Positions 1 through 9,592 of a DNA stretch of 64,000 nucleotides are shown in pieces. The notes under the pieces are model-generated. The model made no database searches and was not told the DNA's origin. It saw only the letters and a list, made by a program, of their open reading frames with translations. The first letter of the stretch is position 1, and the number at the start of each line of letters is the position of its first letter. The stretch covers positions 1 to 64,000 of the forward strand of contig LXYH01000004.1 of the NCBI GenBank assembly GCA_001650895.1. The letters run 5' to 3'. The stretch comes from Rhodobacteraceae bacterium EhC02 (GTDB lineage: Bacteria > Pseudomonadota > Alphaproteobacteria > Rhodobacterales > Rhodobacteraceae). The position numbers and the translations under genes are program-made.

Positions 1-58
1 TGCCCCGCCCCCGCCCCTGTCCTAGAACGCCTGCACGGCATGACAAAGGACCGCACCG

Positions 59-1570
59 ATGCTTGATCTGACCTATGAGACCCCGAAACCCCGCGTCATT
101 TCCGGCGCGAAGCAGGATTGGGAACTTGTGATCGGGATGGAGGTGCATGCGCAGGTATCCTCGAACGCCAAGCTTTTCTCGGGGGCCTCGACGAAATTCG
201 GCAACGAGCCCAATGCCAACGTGTCCTTCGTGGATGCGGCGATGCCCGGCATGCTGCCTGTCATCAACGAATACTGCGTGGAACAGGCGGTGCGCACCGG
301 GCTGGGCCTGAAGGCGCAGATCAACCTGTGGTCCGCCTTTGACCGCAAGAACTATTTCTATCCCGACCTGCCGCAGGGCTACCAGATCAGCCAGCTTTAC
401 CATCCCATCGTCGGTGAGGGCGAGATTCTGGTCGAGATGGGCCCCGGTGTCGCCCGCCTTGTGCGGGTCGAGCGGATTCACCTTGAGCAGGACGCGGGCA
501 AGTCGATCCATGACATGGATCCCAACATGTCCTTTGTCGATCTGAACCGCACCGGCGTCGCCCTGATGGAGATCGTCAGCCGCCCGGACATTCGCGGCCC
601 CGAGGAGGCTGCGGCCTACGTGACCAAGCTGCGCCAGATCCTGCGCTATCTGGGCACCTGCGACGGCAACATGCAGAACGGCAACCTGCGCGCCGATGTG
701 AACGTGTCGATCTGCGCGCCCGGCCAGTACGAGAAATACCAGGCCACCGGCGATTTCAGCCATCTGGGCACGCGCTGCGAGATCAAGAACATGAACTCGA
801 TGCGCTTCATCCAGATGGCGATCGAGGTCGAGGCGCGGCGCCAGATCGCCATCGTCGAGGCCGGTGGCGAGGTGGTGCAGGAAACCCGTCTTTACGACGT
901 GGACAAGAACGAGACACGCTCGATGCGGTCCAAGGAAGAGGCGCATGACTATCGCTACTTCCCCGACCCCGACCTGCTGCCGCTGGAAATCGAACAGGGC
1001 TGGGTCGATGACATCAAGGCGCGCCTGCCCGAACTGCCCGACGCCAAGAAGGCGCGGTTCATGGGCGATTTCGGCCTGACCGATTATGACGCCAGTGTTC
1101 TGACCGCCGAACTGGACGCGGCCAGCTATTTCGAAGCCGTGGCGCAGGGGCGTGACGGCAAGATGGCCGCGAACTGGGTCATCAACGAACTCTTCGGGCG
1201 TCTGAAGAAGGACAGCCTCGATATCACCGACAGCCCCGTGCCGCCTGCGCAGTTGGGCGGGATCATCGACCTGATCTCGTCTGGCGACATTTCGGGCAAG
1301 ATCGCCAAGGACCTTTTCGAGATCGTCTATACCGAAGGCGGCGATCCCGCGCAGATCGTCGCGGCGCGCGGCATGAAGCAGGTCACCGATACGGGCGCCA
1401 TCGAGGCGGCGGTCGATCAGATCATCGCGGAGAACCCGGCGCAGGTGGAAAAAGCCAAGCAGAACCCGAAACTGGCAGGCTGGTTCGTGGGTCAGGTCAT
1501 GAAGGCCACCGGCGGCAAGGCCAATCCGGCCACCGTCAACCAGTTGGTGATGGAAAAGCTGGGCCTGTGA
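59..1570 (+). CDS. gatB: Asp/Glu-tRNA amidotransferase subunit B
   Basis: GatB of the GatCAB complex, which converts Glu-tRNA(Gln) and Asp-tRNA(Asn) to Gln-tRNA(Gln) and Asn-tRNA(Asn) in the cytoplasm. The 503-aa product has the usual family length. It opens with the catalytic-cradle motif [13 protein letters not shown] (about residues 21-33) and continues with [14 protein letters not shown] and [10 protein letters not shown], both hallmarks of GatB. The C-terminal 150 residues form the YqeY-like helical tRNA-binding tail. The start ATG at 59 follows an AAAGGA Shine-Dalgarno stretch. No gatA or gatC is visible in the window; they would lie elsewhere or upstream. Confidence 0.97.
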   Translation: MLDLTYETPKPRVISGAKQDWELVIGMEVHAQVSSNAKLFSGASTKFGNEPNANVSFVDAAMPGMLPVINEYCVEQAVRTGLGLKAQINLWSAFDRKNYFYPDLPQGYQISQLYHPIVGEGEILVEMGPGVARLVRVERIHLEQDAGKSIHDMDPNMSFVDLNRTGVALMEIVSRPDIRGPEEAAAYVTKLRQILRYLGTCDGNMQNGNLRADVNVSICAPGQYEKYQATGDFSHLGTRCEIKNMNSMRFIQMAIEVEARRQIAIVEAGGEVVQETRLYDVDKNETRSMRSKEEAHDYRYFPDPDLLPLEIEQGWVDDIKARLPELPDAKKARFMGDFGLTDYDASVLTAELDAASYFEAVAQGRDGKMAANWVINELFGRLKKDSLDITDSPVPPAQLGGIIDLISSGDISGKIAKDLFEIVYTEGGDPAQIVAARGMKQVTDTGAIEAAVDQIIAENPAQVEKAKQNPKLAGWFVGQVMKATGGKANPATVNQLVMEKLGL

Positions 1571-1607
1571 TGGGGGCCCTGCCCCCTGCCTGCGGAAGGA
1601 GAGACCG

Positions 1608-2087
1608 ATGAGCATTCCCGCGCCGTTCACATCCTCGGTGATGGAGGTCGAGCCGCAGTGGATCGACTTCAACGGCCACATGAACATGGCCTTTTACAAC
1701 GTGCTGTTCGACCGCTGCGCCGACGAGGCCTATAGCCTGATGGGCTTTGGCCCCGATTACATCAAGGCGCGCCAGCACACGACCTTCACGGCCGAGTTCC
1801 ACATCTGCTATGTGCGCGAACTGCATCTGGGCGCGAAGGTGCGCTGCACCTTCCAGCTGATCGCGCATGACGAAAAGCGGTTCCACACATATCAGGAGCT
1901 GTGGCACGAGGATGGCTGGCTGGCCGCCACCGGCGAGGCGCTGGGGCTGCATATCGACATGTCCGGCCCCCGCGTCGCCCCCATGCCCGACGATATCCGC
2001 GCGAAACTGGCGGCGTTGCAGGCCGCGCATGATGTGCTGCCACGACCCGAACGCGTGGGCCGGTCCATCGCGCTCAAGCGTCGCTAG
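1608..2087 (+). CDS. acyl-CoA thioesterase family protein (hotdog fold)
   Basis: A 159-aa 4HBT-like thioesterase. The N-terminal part carries WIDFNGHMNMAFYNVLFD (about residues 18-35), the segment that in this family ends in the catalytic Asp and packs the hotdog helix. Such proteins hydrolyse acyl-CoA or betainyl-CoA thioesters in the cytoplasm. The closest remembered relatives are the small thioesterases linked to carnitine catabolism, but no carnitine gene lies nearby, so the substrate is not assigned. The start is supported by the strong AAGGAGAGA site ending about 4 bases upstream. It follows gatB by 37 bases and may be co-transcribed with it. Confidence 0.8.
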   Translation: MSIPAPFTSSVMEVEPQWIDFNGHMNMAFYNVLFDRCADEAYSLMGFGPDYIKARQHTTFTAEFHICYVRELHLGAKVRCTFQLIAHDEKRFHTYQELWHEDGWLAATGEALGLHIDMSGPRVAPMPDDIRAKLAALQAAHDVLPRPERVGRSIALKRR

Positions 2088-2206
2088 GATGATCTGCGCG
2101 CCCATGCCCGCGATCTGCCGCCGATGATCGGGCCGCCGTCCGGTTTGACTGGAACAGGGGTCGCTGTCCTGCTAGAACCACGCGACCCAGCAAGCAGGAC
2201 AGGTGC

Positions 2207-2632
2207 ATGAGTTACGAATACCGTGTCATTCCCGCGCCCGTGAAGGGCACCAAGGCCAAGGGCGTCAAGACGACCCAGGAACGTTTCGCCCTGTCCTTGC
2301 AGGAAACCATGAACGCCATGGCCGCCGATGGCTGGGAATTCCAGCGCGCCGAAACCCTGCCCTCGGAGGAACGCTCGGGCCTGACCAGCACCAAGACCGT
2401 TTATCACAACGTTCTGGTGTTCCGCCGTGCGCGCGAGGCCGAACTGGCCGCGTTCCGTCCGCGTCTGCTGGAGGCGCCGACTGATGCCGCACCAGAGGCG
2501 GCGCAGGTCTTTCGCCCGGTCCTGAGCGCCCATGCAGCACCCTCGGACAATGCGCCCGCCGTCCCCTCGCCGCGCGCGCTGTCCGGCAGCCTTGCGCGCA
2601 GCGATGACGAGACGCCCGAACCAAAGGCCTGA
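2207..2632 (+). CDS. DUF4177 domain protein
   Basis: A 141-aa protein. Residues 1-75 match the short DUF4177 fold: SYEYRVIP at the start, then a helix with MNAMAADGWEFQRAE, then VYHNVLVFRR. The remaining 65 residues are Ala/Pro/Arg-rich and probably disordered. The function is not known. The ATG at 2207 lies just after AGGACAGGTGC, a usable Shine-Dalgarno site. Its stop codon abuts the stop codon of the convergent bolA gene with no spacer (TGA directly followed by TCA), so the two transcripts must end inside each other's coding sequence or be co-regulated. Confidence 0.75.
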   Translation: MSYEYRVIPAPVKGTKAKGVKTTQERFALSLQETMNAMAADGWEFQRAETLPSEERSGLTSTKTVYHNVLVFRRAREAELAAFRPRLLEAPTDAAPEAAQVFRPVLSAHAAPSDNAPAVPSPRALSGSLARSDDETPEPKA

Positions 2633-2890
2633 TCAGCCCGAAACATCCAGCGCAAGCGCGTGAATCCGGCCGATCAGGGCGGGCCCCAGAGCGGCATGGA
2701 TGGCGCGATGGCGGGCGATCCGGTTCATCGGGGCAAAGGCAGGCGCGCGGATGACGACACGAAAATGGCTCTCGCCGCCTTCGGCATAGCCCGAATGACC
2801 GCGATGCGCCTCGCTTTCGTCAATGACTTCAATATGTTGCGGCGAAAACGCCGCATCCAGTGCTGTTTTGATCTCGTCTGCCCTGTTCAT
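2633..2890 (-). CDS. bolA: BolA family protein
   Basis: An 85-aa BolA-like protein of normal family length. BolA proteins partner with monothiol glutaredoxins and [2Fe-2S] clusters, acting in iron sensing, or act as small stress regulators with a KH-like class II fold. The family core is present: GGESHFRVVIRAPAF followed by RIARHRAIHAALG, including the conserved His and the R-H-R signature before the last helix. It diverges from the J-domain gene across a 76-base gap that must hold both promoters. bolA, a J-domain gene and cobST are recurrent neighbours in alphaproteobacteria. Confidence 0.9.
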   Translation of the reverse strand: MNRADEIKTALDAAFSPQHIEVIDESEAHRGHSGYAEGGESHFRVVIRAPAFAPMNRIARHRAIHAALGPALIGRIHALALDVSG

Positions 2891-2966
2891 AATTTTACCT
2901 GCATGCCCCCTTCAATCCTTGTGCAAACAGTCTAAACTCTGTGCTCCGAGTCGAAAAGGTGAACCT

Positions 2967-3593
2967 ATGACCAAGCCAGATCCCTTCGGGTTCGACATGT
3001 CCGTATCGTCGGCCAAGAAGAAAAATCCACGCGGTCGGCGGGGCATGTCGGGGGCTGTCGAAACCTCGAGCCGGATCTGCGATCACGACGGCTGCCAGGA
3101 GGCGGGCAAGTTCCGCGCGCCCAAGGCGCCGGACGTGCTGGATGACTATCTGTGGTTCTGCAAGGACCATGTGCGCGAATATAACCTCAAGTGGAACTTC
3201 TTCGACGGCACCACCGAGGCCGAGATCAACGCGCAGATGTCCAAGGACAAGGTCTGGGAACGGGCCACGAAACCCATGGGCGATCCCGAGGCCCGCGCCT
3301 GGGCGCGGCTGGGGATCGAGGATCCGCACCAGGTTCTGGGCAGCAATGCCACGCGCAATCCCGGCAAGTCGATCACCGGCGGCACCCGCAAGCTGCCACC
3401 CACGGAACGCCGCGCGATCGAGATCCTCGAGGCCAAGGACCACTGGACCAAGGCCGAGGTGCGCAAGTCCTACAAGGCGCTGATCAAGGTGCTGCACCCT
3501 GACATGAATGGCGGCGACCGCAGCCAGGAAGAACAGCTCCAAGAGGTCGTCTGGGCCTGGGACCAGATCAAGGACAGCCGCAACTTCAAATAG
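2967..3593 (+). CDS. J-domain-containing protein
   Basis: A 208-aa protein with a C-terminal J domain: KSYKALIKVLHPDMNGGD holds the diagnostic HPD tripeptide (about residues 175-177), which activates DnaK ATPase. The N-terminal half is not a DnaJ zinc or Gly/Phe region. It carries a CDHDGCQ...FCKDH Cys/His pattern that may bind zinc. The frame is open 144 bases further upstream, but that part overlaps bolA; the ATG at 2967, after AAAGGTGAACC, gives the length expected for alphaproteobacterial relatives. It is probably a specialised DnaK co-chaperone. Its client is unknown. Confidence 0.88.
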   Translation: MTKPDPFGFDMSVSSAKKKNPRGRRGMSGAVETSSRICDHDGCQEAGKFRAPKAPDVLDDYLWFCKDHVREYNLKWNFFDGTTEAEINAQMSKDKVWERATKPMGDPEARAWARLGIEDPHQVLGSNATRNPGKSITGGTRKLPPTERRAIEILEAKDHWTKAEVRKSYKALIKVLHPDMNGGDRSQEEQLQEVVWAWDQIKDSRNFK

Positions 3594-3613
3594 ACAGGCG
3601 CGCGCGGGCGGGA

Positions 3614-4078
3614 TCAGGCGCGGCTGATGCCGGGGCTCAGGTCGCCATCCTGGTCGGCCAGCCTTGCACGCAGATCGCGCATCATCGCGGCGCCCTGCCG
3701 CACCTCGCCCATGTCCAGCCCCAGTTCGGCGAGGATCAGCGCGGGAATCTCGGCGCAGCGCGCCGCCACATCACGGCCCGCATCGGTCAGGAACAGGTCC
3801 ACCCGGCGTTCATCCGCGGCGCTGCGCGCGCGGCTGACCAGCCCCATCGCCTCGATCCGCTTGAGCAGCGGCGACAGCGTGTTCGTTTCAAGGCAGAGAT
3901 CACGCGCCAGGCTGCCCACATGCTGCCCATCGGCGTCATGCAGGCGCAGCATCACCAGATATTGCGGATAGGTCAGCCCCAAAGGCGTCAGAAGCCGCTT
4001 GTAATAGCGGGTGAAGGCGTGGCTGGCCGCATAGAGATTGAAGCACAGCATCGCATCGGGTTGCGGGCTTTTCGCCAT
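3614..4078 (-). CDS. MarR/OhrR-like transcriptional regulator
   Basis: A 154-aa MarR winged-helix regulator. The LCFNLYAASHAFTRYYK and LGLTYPQYLVML segments are typical of the OhrR subgroup, and Cys12 sits where OhrR has its peroxide-sensing cysteine. The recognition helix region is ETNTLSPLLKRIEAMGLV, and the wing is SAADERRVDLFLT. OhrR represses an organic-hydroperoxide reductase gene until oxidised. No ohr gene lies in this window, so the target is unknown. The frame extends 48 codons upstream, but the ATG at 4078 is the family start. It is convergent with the J-domain gene and divergent from cobS. Confidence 0.85.
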   Translation of the reverse strand: MAKSPQPDAMLCFNLYAASHAFTRYYKRLLTPLGLTYPQYLVMLRLHDADGQHVGSLARDLCLETNTLSPLLKRIEAMGLVSRARSAADERRVDLFLTDAGRDVAARCAEIPALILAELGLDMGEVRQGAAMMRDLRARLADQDGDLSPGISRA

Positions 4079-4145
4079 TGTCGCCGCTCCGGTCTGGCAG
4101 GGCCGAGTTGGGTCTGGGTCATGTCGGTAAGATAACGGTCCGCCG

Positions 4146-4173
4146 ACTATACTGTCAGGGTCTTTTTCCACAA
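4146..4173 (-). promoter_or_regulatory. putative sigma-70 promoter for the MarR gene
   Basis: On the minus strand TTGTGG (4173-4168) and TATAGT (4151-4146) are separated by 16 bases, a good housekeeping promoter match. Initiation near 4138 would give a leader of about 60 bases before the ATG at 4078. No clear OhrR-type palindrome was found over it. Confidence 0.5.
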
Positions 4174-4364
4174 GCCAAAGTCGCGCGGCCCGCAGGTGGT
4201 GAAAATCGCGGCATCGGATCACGATGGCGGTCGGCGCGACGGAAAGCGGCGGAACGGAAAACGGCGGCCCCCCTTGCCCTTGCCCGGATTATGTTGCACC
4301 AAACCTGAAAGCGACACCAAGCGATGCATGCGGGCCAGCAGCCCGTGACGGGAAGGACAGGTCC

Positions 4365-5351
4365 ATGGCCGACGGTATGATCGACATCAATGCAAAACCC
4401 ACTGAAGACATCTCGGTCCGCGAGGTCTTCGGGATCGACACCGATATGGTCGTCAAGGGATTCCCCGAACGGACCTCGCGCGTTCCAGAGGAAGACAGCA
4501 CCTACAAGTTCGACCCGGACACGACGCTGGCGATCCTTGCAGGCTTCAGCCACAACCGCCGCGTGATGATCCAGGGCTATCACGGCACAGGCAAATCCAC
4601 GCATATCGAACAGGTGGCCAGCCGCCTGAACTGGCCCTGCGTGCGCGTCAACCTTGACAGCCACATCAGCCGGATCGACCTGATCGGCAAGGATGCGATC
4701 AAGCTGAAGGACGGCGTGCAGGTCACCGAATTCCAGGAAGGCATCCTGCCCTGGGCGCTGCGCAACCCCACCGCGATCGTGTTCGACGAATATGACGCGG
4801 GCCGCGCCGATGTGATGTTCGTGATCCAGCGCGTGCTGGAAGTGGACGGCAAGCTGACGCTGCTGGACCAGAACGAGGTGATCACCCCGCACAAGTATTT
4901 CCGCCTGTTCGCCACCGCTAACACCGTGGGCCTGGGCGATACCACCGGGCTTTATCACGGCACCCAGCAGATCAACCAGGGCCAGATGGACCGCTGGAGC
5001 CTGGTGGCGACGCTGAACTATCTCAGCATCGAGGCCGAGACGAATATCGTGCTGGCGAAAAACCCGCATTACAACACCGACAAGGGCCGCAAGACCATCA
5101 AGCAGATGGTCACCGTCGCGGACCTGACGCGCACCGCCTTCATGAACGGCGATCTGTCCACCGTCATGAGCCCGCGCACCGTCATCGCATGGGCCCAGAA
5201 CGCCGAGATCTTCCGCAACGTGGGCTATGCCTTCCGGCTGACCTTCCTGAACAAATGCGACGAGCTGGAGCGCCAGACCGTGGCCGAGTTCTACCAGCGC
5301 CTGTTCGACGAGGAATTGCCGGAATCGGCGGCCAGCATGGCGATGAAGTGA
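4365..5351 (+). CDS. cobS: cobaltochelatase subunit CobS
   Basis: A 328-aa AAA+ ATPase subunit of the aerobic (late cobalt insertion) CobNST chelatase, which inserts Co2+ into hydrogenobyrinic acid a,c-diamide. It shows Walker [10 protein letters not shown] (about residues 71-79), Walker [11 protein letters not shown], and the arginine-rich sensor region after MSPRTVIAW. The start ATG at 4365 follows GGAAGGACA; the frame is open further upstream but without the family sequence. cobT lies 78 bases downstream on the same strand. cobN is not in the window. No B12-box riboswitch was recognised in the 285-base leader. Confidence 0.97.
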   Translation: MADGMIDINAKPTEDISVREVFGIDTDMVVKGFPERTSRVPEEDSTYKFDPDTTLAILAGFSHNRRVMIQGYHGTGKSTHIEQVASRLNWPCVRVNLDSHISRIDLIGKDAIKLKDGVQVTEFQEGILPWALRNPTAIVFDEYDAGRADVMFVIQRVLEVDGKLTLLDQNEVITPHKYFRLFATANTVGLGDTTGLYHGTQQINQGQMDRWSLVATLNYLSIEAETNIVLAKNPHYNTDKGRKTIKQMVTVADLTRTAFMNGDLSTVMSPRTVIAWAQNAEIFRNVGYAFRLTFLNKCDELERQTVAEFYQRLFDEELPESAASMAMK

Positions 5352-5429
5352 TCGGACGGCGCGCCCGCCCGCCGGGTGGAGGCGCGCCAGTCCAGGCCCA
5401 GGCGGCCGCAGTGCGACCGGAGAGGTGAG

Positions 5430-7304
5430 ATGAGCAAACCGACAGACAACCCCGCCGATCCGTTCAAGAAAGCCCTGGCCGAGGCGACCAAGGTCATGGC
5501 CCATGACCCGGAGCTGACCATCAGCTATTCGGTCGATCCATCGGGCCTGTCGGGCGATGCGATGCGCCTGCCCCAGGTCAGCCGCCGCATGACCCGCGAC
5601 GAGGTGCTGCTGGCGCGCGGCACGGCCGACGCACTGGCGCTGCACCGCCGCTATCACAACGATGCCACCCACGCGCGCTATGCCCCGCCGGGGCAGATGG
5701 CACGCGAGCTTTACGAGGCGATGGAAACCGCCCGCTGCGAGGCGATGGGCGCGCGCGACATGCCCGGCACCGCCGGCAACATCGACGCCAAGATCGCGCA
5801 TGAGGCCACGCGCGCGGGCTATGATCAGATCACGCAGGCCTCGGACGCGCCGCTGGCGACTGCCGCGGGCTACATGATCCGGCATCTGGCCACCGGGCGT
5901 CCCCTGCCCGCAGGTGCGCAGAACGTCATGGAACTGTGGCGCGGCTTCATCGAGGATCAGGCCGGCGGCACGCTGGACGCCTTGCAGGACAAGCTGTCCA
6001 ACCAGGCCGAATTCGCCCGTTTCGCCCGCAAGGTGATCGAGGATCTGGGTTACGGCGATCAGCTGGGCGATGACCCGGACCAGCCCGACGACGATCAGGA
6101 CGATGCCGAGGACAGCGCCGAGCAGCAGGAAGACCCCGACAGCAGCGGTCAGGACGACCAGCAGCAGGAAGAGGCCGAAGCCAGCCCCGAACAGTCCCAG
6201 GACGACAGCCAGGACGCAAGCCAGGCACAGGTCTCGATGGACGAGCTGGCCGATCAGGAAATGGGCGAGGATACGGAACTGCCCGATGGCGAGGCCCCGC
6301 TGGAGCCGCCCGCGCCGCAGCCCATATCCGATGCGGACCCGAACTATGCCGTCTATGCCACGGATTTCGATGAAGAAATCCTTGCCGAAGAGCTGGCCGA
6401 TCCGGTCGAGCTGGAACGCCTGCGCGCCTATCTGGACCAGCAGCTGGACCCTCTCAAGGGGGCCGTGGGCCGTCTGGCCAACAAGCTGCAGCGCCGCCTG
6501 CAGGCACAGCAGAACCGGTCCTGGCTGTTCGACATGGAAGAAGGCATTTTGGATGCGGGCCGCCTGGCGCGGGTTGTCGCCAACCCCACCACGCCCCTGT
6601 CCTTCAAGGTCGAGAAGGACACCGAATTCCGCGATACGGTGGTGACGCTGCTGCTGGACAACTCGGGCTCGATGCGGGGCCGCCCCATCTCGATCGCGGC
6701 GATCTGCGCCGATGTTCTTGCGCGCACGCTGGAACGCTGCTCGGTCAAGGTCGAGATCCTGGGCTTTACCACCCGCGCCTGGAAAGGCGGCCAGAGCCGC
6801 GAGAAATGGCTGGCCGAAGGCCGTCCGCAGCAACCCGGCCGCCTGAACGACCTGCGCCACATCATTTACAAATCCGCCGACGCGCCATGGCGGCGGACCC
6901 GGTCCAACCTGGGCCTGATGATGAAGGAAGGGCTTCTGAAGGAAAACATCGACGGCGAGGCGCTGGAATGGGCGCATCGCCGCATGATCGGCCGCCCCGA
7001 GGCGCGCAAGATCATGATGGTGATCTCGGACGGTGCGCCGGTGGATGATTCCACCCTGTCGGTGAACCCGGCCAATTACCTTGAAAAGCACCTGCGCGAC
7101 GTGATCGCCATGGTCGAAAAGCGCCGCGCCGTGGAACTGATCGCCATCGGCATCGGCCATGACGTGACGCGCTACTACCAGCATGCAGTGACCATCACCG
7201 ATGTGGATCAGCTGGCCGGCGCCATGACCGAACAGCTGGCGGGCCTCTTCGACCGCGACCCGCGCGCCCGCGCCCGGATGCTTGGCATGAAAAGGGCCAT
7301 GTAG
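5430..7304 (+). CDS. cobT: cobaltochelatase subunit CobT
   Basis: A 624-aa partner of CobS. Residues about 1-205 form the N-terminal domain. Residues about 210-300 form a strikingly acidic, Gln/Asp/Glu-rich linker. The C-terminal part is a von Willebrand A domain with the MIDAS motif DNSGSM at about residue 410 and [10 protein letters not shown] further on. In the chelatase, CobT and CobS form a chaperone-like ring that drives CobN. The ATG at 5430 follows AGAGGTGAG; an in-frame upstream ATG at 5376 lacks family similarity. The gene ends one base before pepP starts, so the two are likely co-transcribed. Confidence 0.97.
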   Translation: MSKPTDNPADPFKKALAEATKVMAHDPELTISYSVDPSGLSGDAMRLPQVSRRMTRDEVLLARGTADALALHRRYHNDATHARYAPPGQMARELYEAMETARCEAMGARDMPGTAGNIDAKIAHEATRAGYDQITQASDAPLATAAGYMIRHLATGRPLPAGAQNVMELWRGFIEDQAGGTLDALQDKLSNQAEFARFARKVIEDLGYGDQLGDDPDQPDDDQDDAEDSAEQQEDPDSSGQDDQQQEEAEASPEQSQDDSQDASQAQVSMDELADQEMGEDTELPDGEAPLEPPAPQPISDADPNYAVYATDFDEEILAEELADPVELERLRAYLDQQLDPLKGAVGRLANKLQRRLQAQQNRSWLFDMEEGILDAGRLARVVANPTTPLSFKVEKDTEFRDTVVTLLLDNSGSMRGRPISIAAICADVLARTLERCSVKVEILGFTTRAWKGGQSREKWLAEGRPQQPGRLNDLRHIIYKSADAPWRRTRSNLGLMMKEGLLKENIDGEALEWAHRRMIGRPEARKIMMVISDGAPVDDSTLSVNPANYLEKHLRDVIAMVEKRRAVELIAIGIGHDVTRYYQHAVTITDVDQLAGAMTEQLAGLFDRDPRARARMLGMKRAM

Positions 7305-7305
7305 G

Positions 7306-9108
7306 ATGTTTCAGACGTTCGAGGAAAGCGCCCGCCCCGAGCAGGGCCCACCCCGGCTGGCCGCGCTTCGCGACCATCTTGCACGGGCGGGGCTGACGGG
7401 GTTCCTGGTGCCCCGCGCCGATGCCCATCAGGGCGAATATGTCGCCCCGCATGATGCGCGGCTGGCCTGGCTGAGCGGTTTCACCGGATCGGCGGGCTTT
7501 GCCTGCGTGCTGCCGCATGTGGCGGGCGTCTTCATCGACGGGCGCTATCGCACCCAGGTGAAAGGCCAGGTGGACCTTGCCCATTTCACCCCCGTGCCCT
7601 GGCCCGAGACCGGGCTGGCCGACTGGCTGTGCGCGCAATTGCCCAATGGCGGCGTGATCGGCTTCGATCCCTGGCTGCACACCGCCGAAGAGATCGGCAA
7701 GCTGGAAGAGGCGCTGTCGGCCAGCGCGATCACTCTGAAGCCTGTCGCCAATGCGGTGGACAGTATCTGGCCCGATCAACCCGCGCCGCCGACAGGCCCG
7801 ATCACCCCCTACCCCGAGGATCTGGCCGGCGAGACGAGTGCGTCCAAACGCGCGCGGCTGGCCGAGGTGCTGCGCGCGGCGGGACAAGGCGCGGCGGTGA
7901 TCACGCTGGCCGATTCCCTGGCCTGGCTGCTGAACGTGCGGGGCAGCGATATCCCGCGCAACCCGGTGCCGCATGGCTTTGCCCTGCTGCATGACAACGG
8001 GCACCTGACCCTCTACACCGATCCGGTGAAATGCGACGACGCCTTGCGCGAACATCTGGGGCCGCAAGTGACGCTGCGCCCGGTCACCGCCTTCGGCCCC
8101 GGCCTGCGCAGCCTGTCCGGCCCCGTGCGGGTGGACCGCGCCACGGCGCCGCTTTGGGTCTCGATGGAACTGGCCGAAGCGGGCGTCGCCTGCGCCTGGG
8201 GTCAGGATCCCTGCATCATGCCCAAGGCCACCAAGACCAGCGCCGAAATCGCCGCCACCACCGAGGCGCATCTGCGCGATGCCGCCGCCATGGTGGAATT
8301 CCTGTGCTGGTTCGATGCGCAGGCGCCCGGCAGCCTGACCGAGATCGACGTGGCGACCGCACTTGAAGGCTTCCGCCGGGCCACCAACGCGCTGCGCGAC
8401 ATCAGCTTCGAGACCATCGCGGGCACCGGCCCCAATGGCGCGATCATGCATTACCGCGTCTCTCGCAGCAGCAACGCGCGGCTGGAATCGGGCCATCTGA
8501 TCGTGGTGGACAGCGGCGGGCAATACCTGGACGGCACCACCGACATCACCCGCACCCTGCCTGTCGGTGAGGTTGGCGATCTGGAAAAAGCCTGCTTTAC
8601 CCGCGTGTTGCAGGGCATGATCGGCATTTCGCAGCTGCGCTTTCCCAAGGGGCTGGCCGGGCGCGACATCGACGCCATCGCCCGCGCGCCCCTGTGGGCC
8701 GCGGGGCTGGATTTCAACCATGGCACCGGGCATGGCGTTGGGGTCTATCTGTGCGTGCATGAAGGCCCGCAGCGGATCAGCCGCGTGTCCGAGGTGCCGC
8801 TGCAACCCGGCATGATCCTGTCGAACGAGCCGGGATACTACCGCGAGGGCGCCTTCGGCATCCGTATCGAGAACCTTATCGTGGTGCGCGAGGCCCCTGC
8901 CCTTGCCGGCGCCGATGATCGCGCCATGTTCAGCTTCGACACGCTGACATGGGTGCCGATCGATCGTCGCCTGATCCTGCCCGGCCTCATGACCGCGCAG
9001 GATCGTGCCTGGCTCAACAGCTACCATGCCGCATGTCTCGACAAGATCGGCCCTCGGATTTCGGATGCGGCACGGGTATGGTTGGCACAGGCAACCGCCC
9101 CGCTGTGA
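7306..9108 (+). CDS. pepP: M24 family Xaa-Pro aminopeptidase (aminopeptidase P)
   Basis: A 600-aa member of the large three-domain aminopeptidase P group, which releases an N-terminal residue preceding proline. Two creatinase-like N-terminal domains precede the C-terminal pita-bread catalytic domain. The dinuclear metal ligands are visible: the Asp of VVDSGGQY and of TTDITRT, the His of HGTGHGVG, the Glu of LSNEPGYY and the Glu of GIRIENL. The start ATG overlaps the end of cobT within one base. It has no signal peptide, so it is cytoplasmic. The symbol follows common usage; the natural substrate is not shown. Confidence 0.93.
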   Translation: MFQTFEESARPEQGPPRLAALRDHLARAGLTGFLVPRADAHQGEYVAPHDARLAWLSGFTGSAGFACVLPHVAGVFIDGRYRTQVKGQVDLAHFTPVPWPETGLADWLCAQLPNGGVIGFDPWLHTAEEIGKLEEALSASAITLKPVANAVDSIWPDQPAPPTGPITPYPEDLAGETSASKRARLAEVLRAAGQGAAVITLADSLAWLLNVRGSDIPRNPVPHGFALLHDNGHLTLYTDPVKCDDALREHLGPQVTLRPVTAFGPGLRSLSGPVRVDRATAPLWVSMELAEAGVACAWGQDPCIMPKATKTSAEIAATTEAHLRDAAAMVEFLCWFDAQAPGSLTEIDVATALEGFRRATNALRDISFETIAGTGPNGAIMHYRVSRSSNARLESGHLIVVDSGGQYLDGTTDITRTLPVGEVGDLEKACFTRVLQGMIGISQLRFPKGLAGRDIDAIARAPLWAAGLDFNHGTGHGVGVYLCVHEGPQRISRVSEVPLQPGMILSNEPGYYREGAFGIRIENLIVVREAPALAGADDRAMFSFDTLTWVPIDRRLILPGLMTAQDRAWLNSYHAACLDKIGPRISDAARVWLAQATAPL

Positions 9109-9160
9109 CACGCGCCTGTCATATCCGAAGGGCAAGACATACCGAAACGGGGGGAAAACG

Positions 9161-9505
9161 ATGGCTGACCATATCAAGATAACCAAGGCCGATGGCACAT
9201 GGGTGGTCCGCGCCGGCGGGGCCGTGCTGGGCGAATCGAACGATGCGCTGGAACTGACGGAAGGGGAGATGCCCTTCGTGATCTATTTCCCGCGCAAGGA
9301 TATCGCGATGGCCTTCCTGGACCGGACCGATCACAGCACCCATTGCCCGCACAAGGGCGATGCCAGCTATTTCTCGATCGTGACCAAAAGCACGACGCTG
9401 AAGAATGCCGCCTGGTCCTATGAGGATCCCAAACCGGGGATGGAACGGATCAAGGATCACCTCGCCTTCTACGCCTCGGACAGCGTGGCCGTCGAACAGG
9501 TCTGA
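9161..9505 (+). CDS. DUF427 domain protein
   Basis: A 114-aa protein matching DUF427: WVVRAGGAVLGES, then a strand with PFVIYFPRKDI, then HCPHKGDASYFSI, then AAWSYEDPKPG and a C-terminal FYASDSVAVE. The family has a beta-tent fold of unknown function. The His/Cys-Pro-His-Lys-Gly segment is its most conserved part. The frame is open 156 bases further upstream inside pepP, but GGGGAAAACG directly before the ATG at 9161 supports the short form. It follows pepP by 52 bases and is convergent with the ClC gene. Confidence 0.88.
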   Translation: MADHIKITKADGTWVVRAGGAVLGESNDALELTEGEMPFVIYFPRKDIAMAFLDRTDHSTHCPHKGDASYFSIVTKSTTLKNAAWSYEDPKPGMERIKDHLAFYASDSVAVEQV

Positions 9506-9542
9506 TCCTTTGGCCGCCCGCAAGGCCCCGGCCGTTGCGGAT

Positions 9543-9564
9543 GGATATTTGCAGCAAGAAGAAA
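9543..9564 (-). repeat. 22-bp intergenic repeat, copy A, with terminator-like hairpin
   Basis: Read on the minus strand this is TTTCTTCTTG followed by a variable core and AAATATCC. It directly follows a GC hairpin (arms 9087-independent; arms at 9568-9574 and 9587-9593, GGCGCGT pairing with ACGCGCC), so together they look like a Rho-independent terminator for the ClC gene. Four further copies occur at 12809, 24157, 41971 and 58342. Confidence 0.75.
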
Positions 9565-9592
9565 CAGGGCGCGTCGCAGACAGGCTACGCGC

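Noticed and set aside
4079-4364. Cobalamin riboswitch upstream of cobS
   Set aside because: No B12 box or matching stem arrangement was found in the leader.
4155-7184. Very long open frame (about 1000 codons) on the minus strand opposite cobS-cobT
   Set aside because: It is antisense to two well-recognised genes. Its sequence is a shadow rich in His, Gln, Arg and Gly without domain motifs, as is usual in GC-rich DNA.
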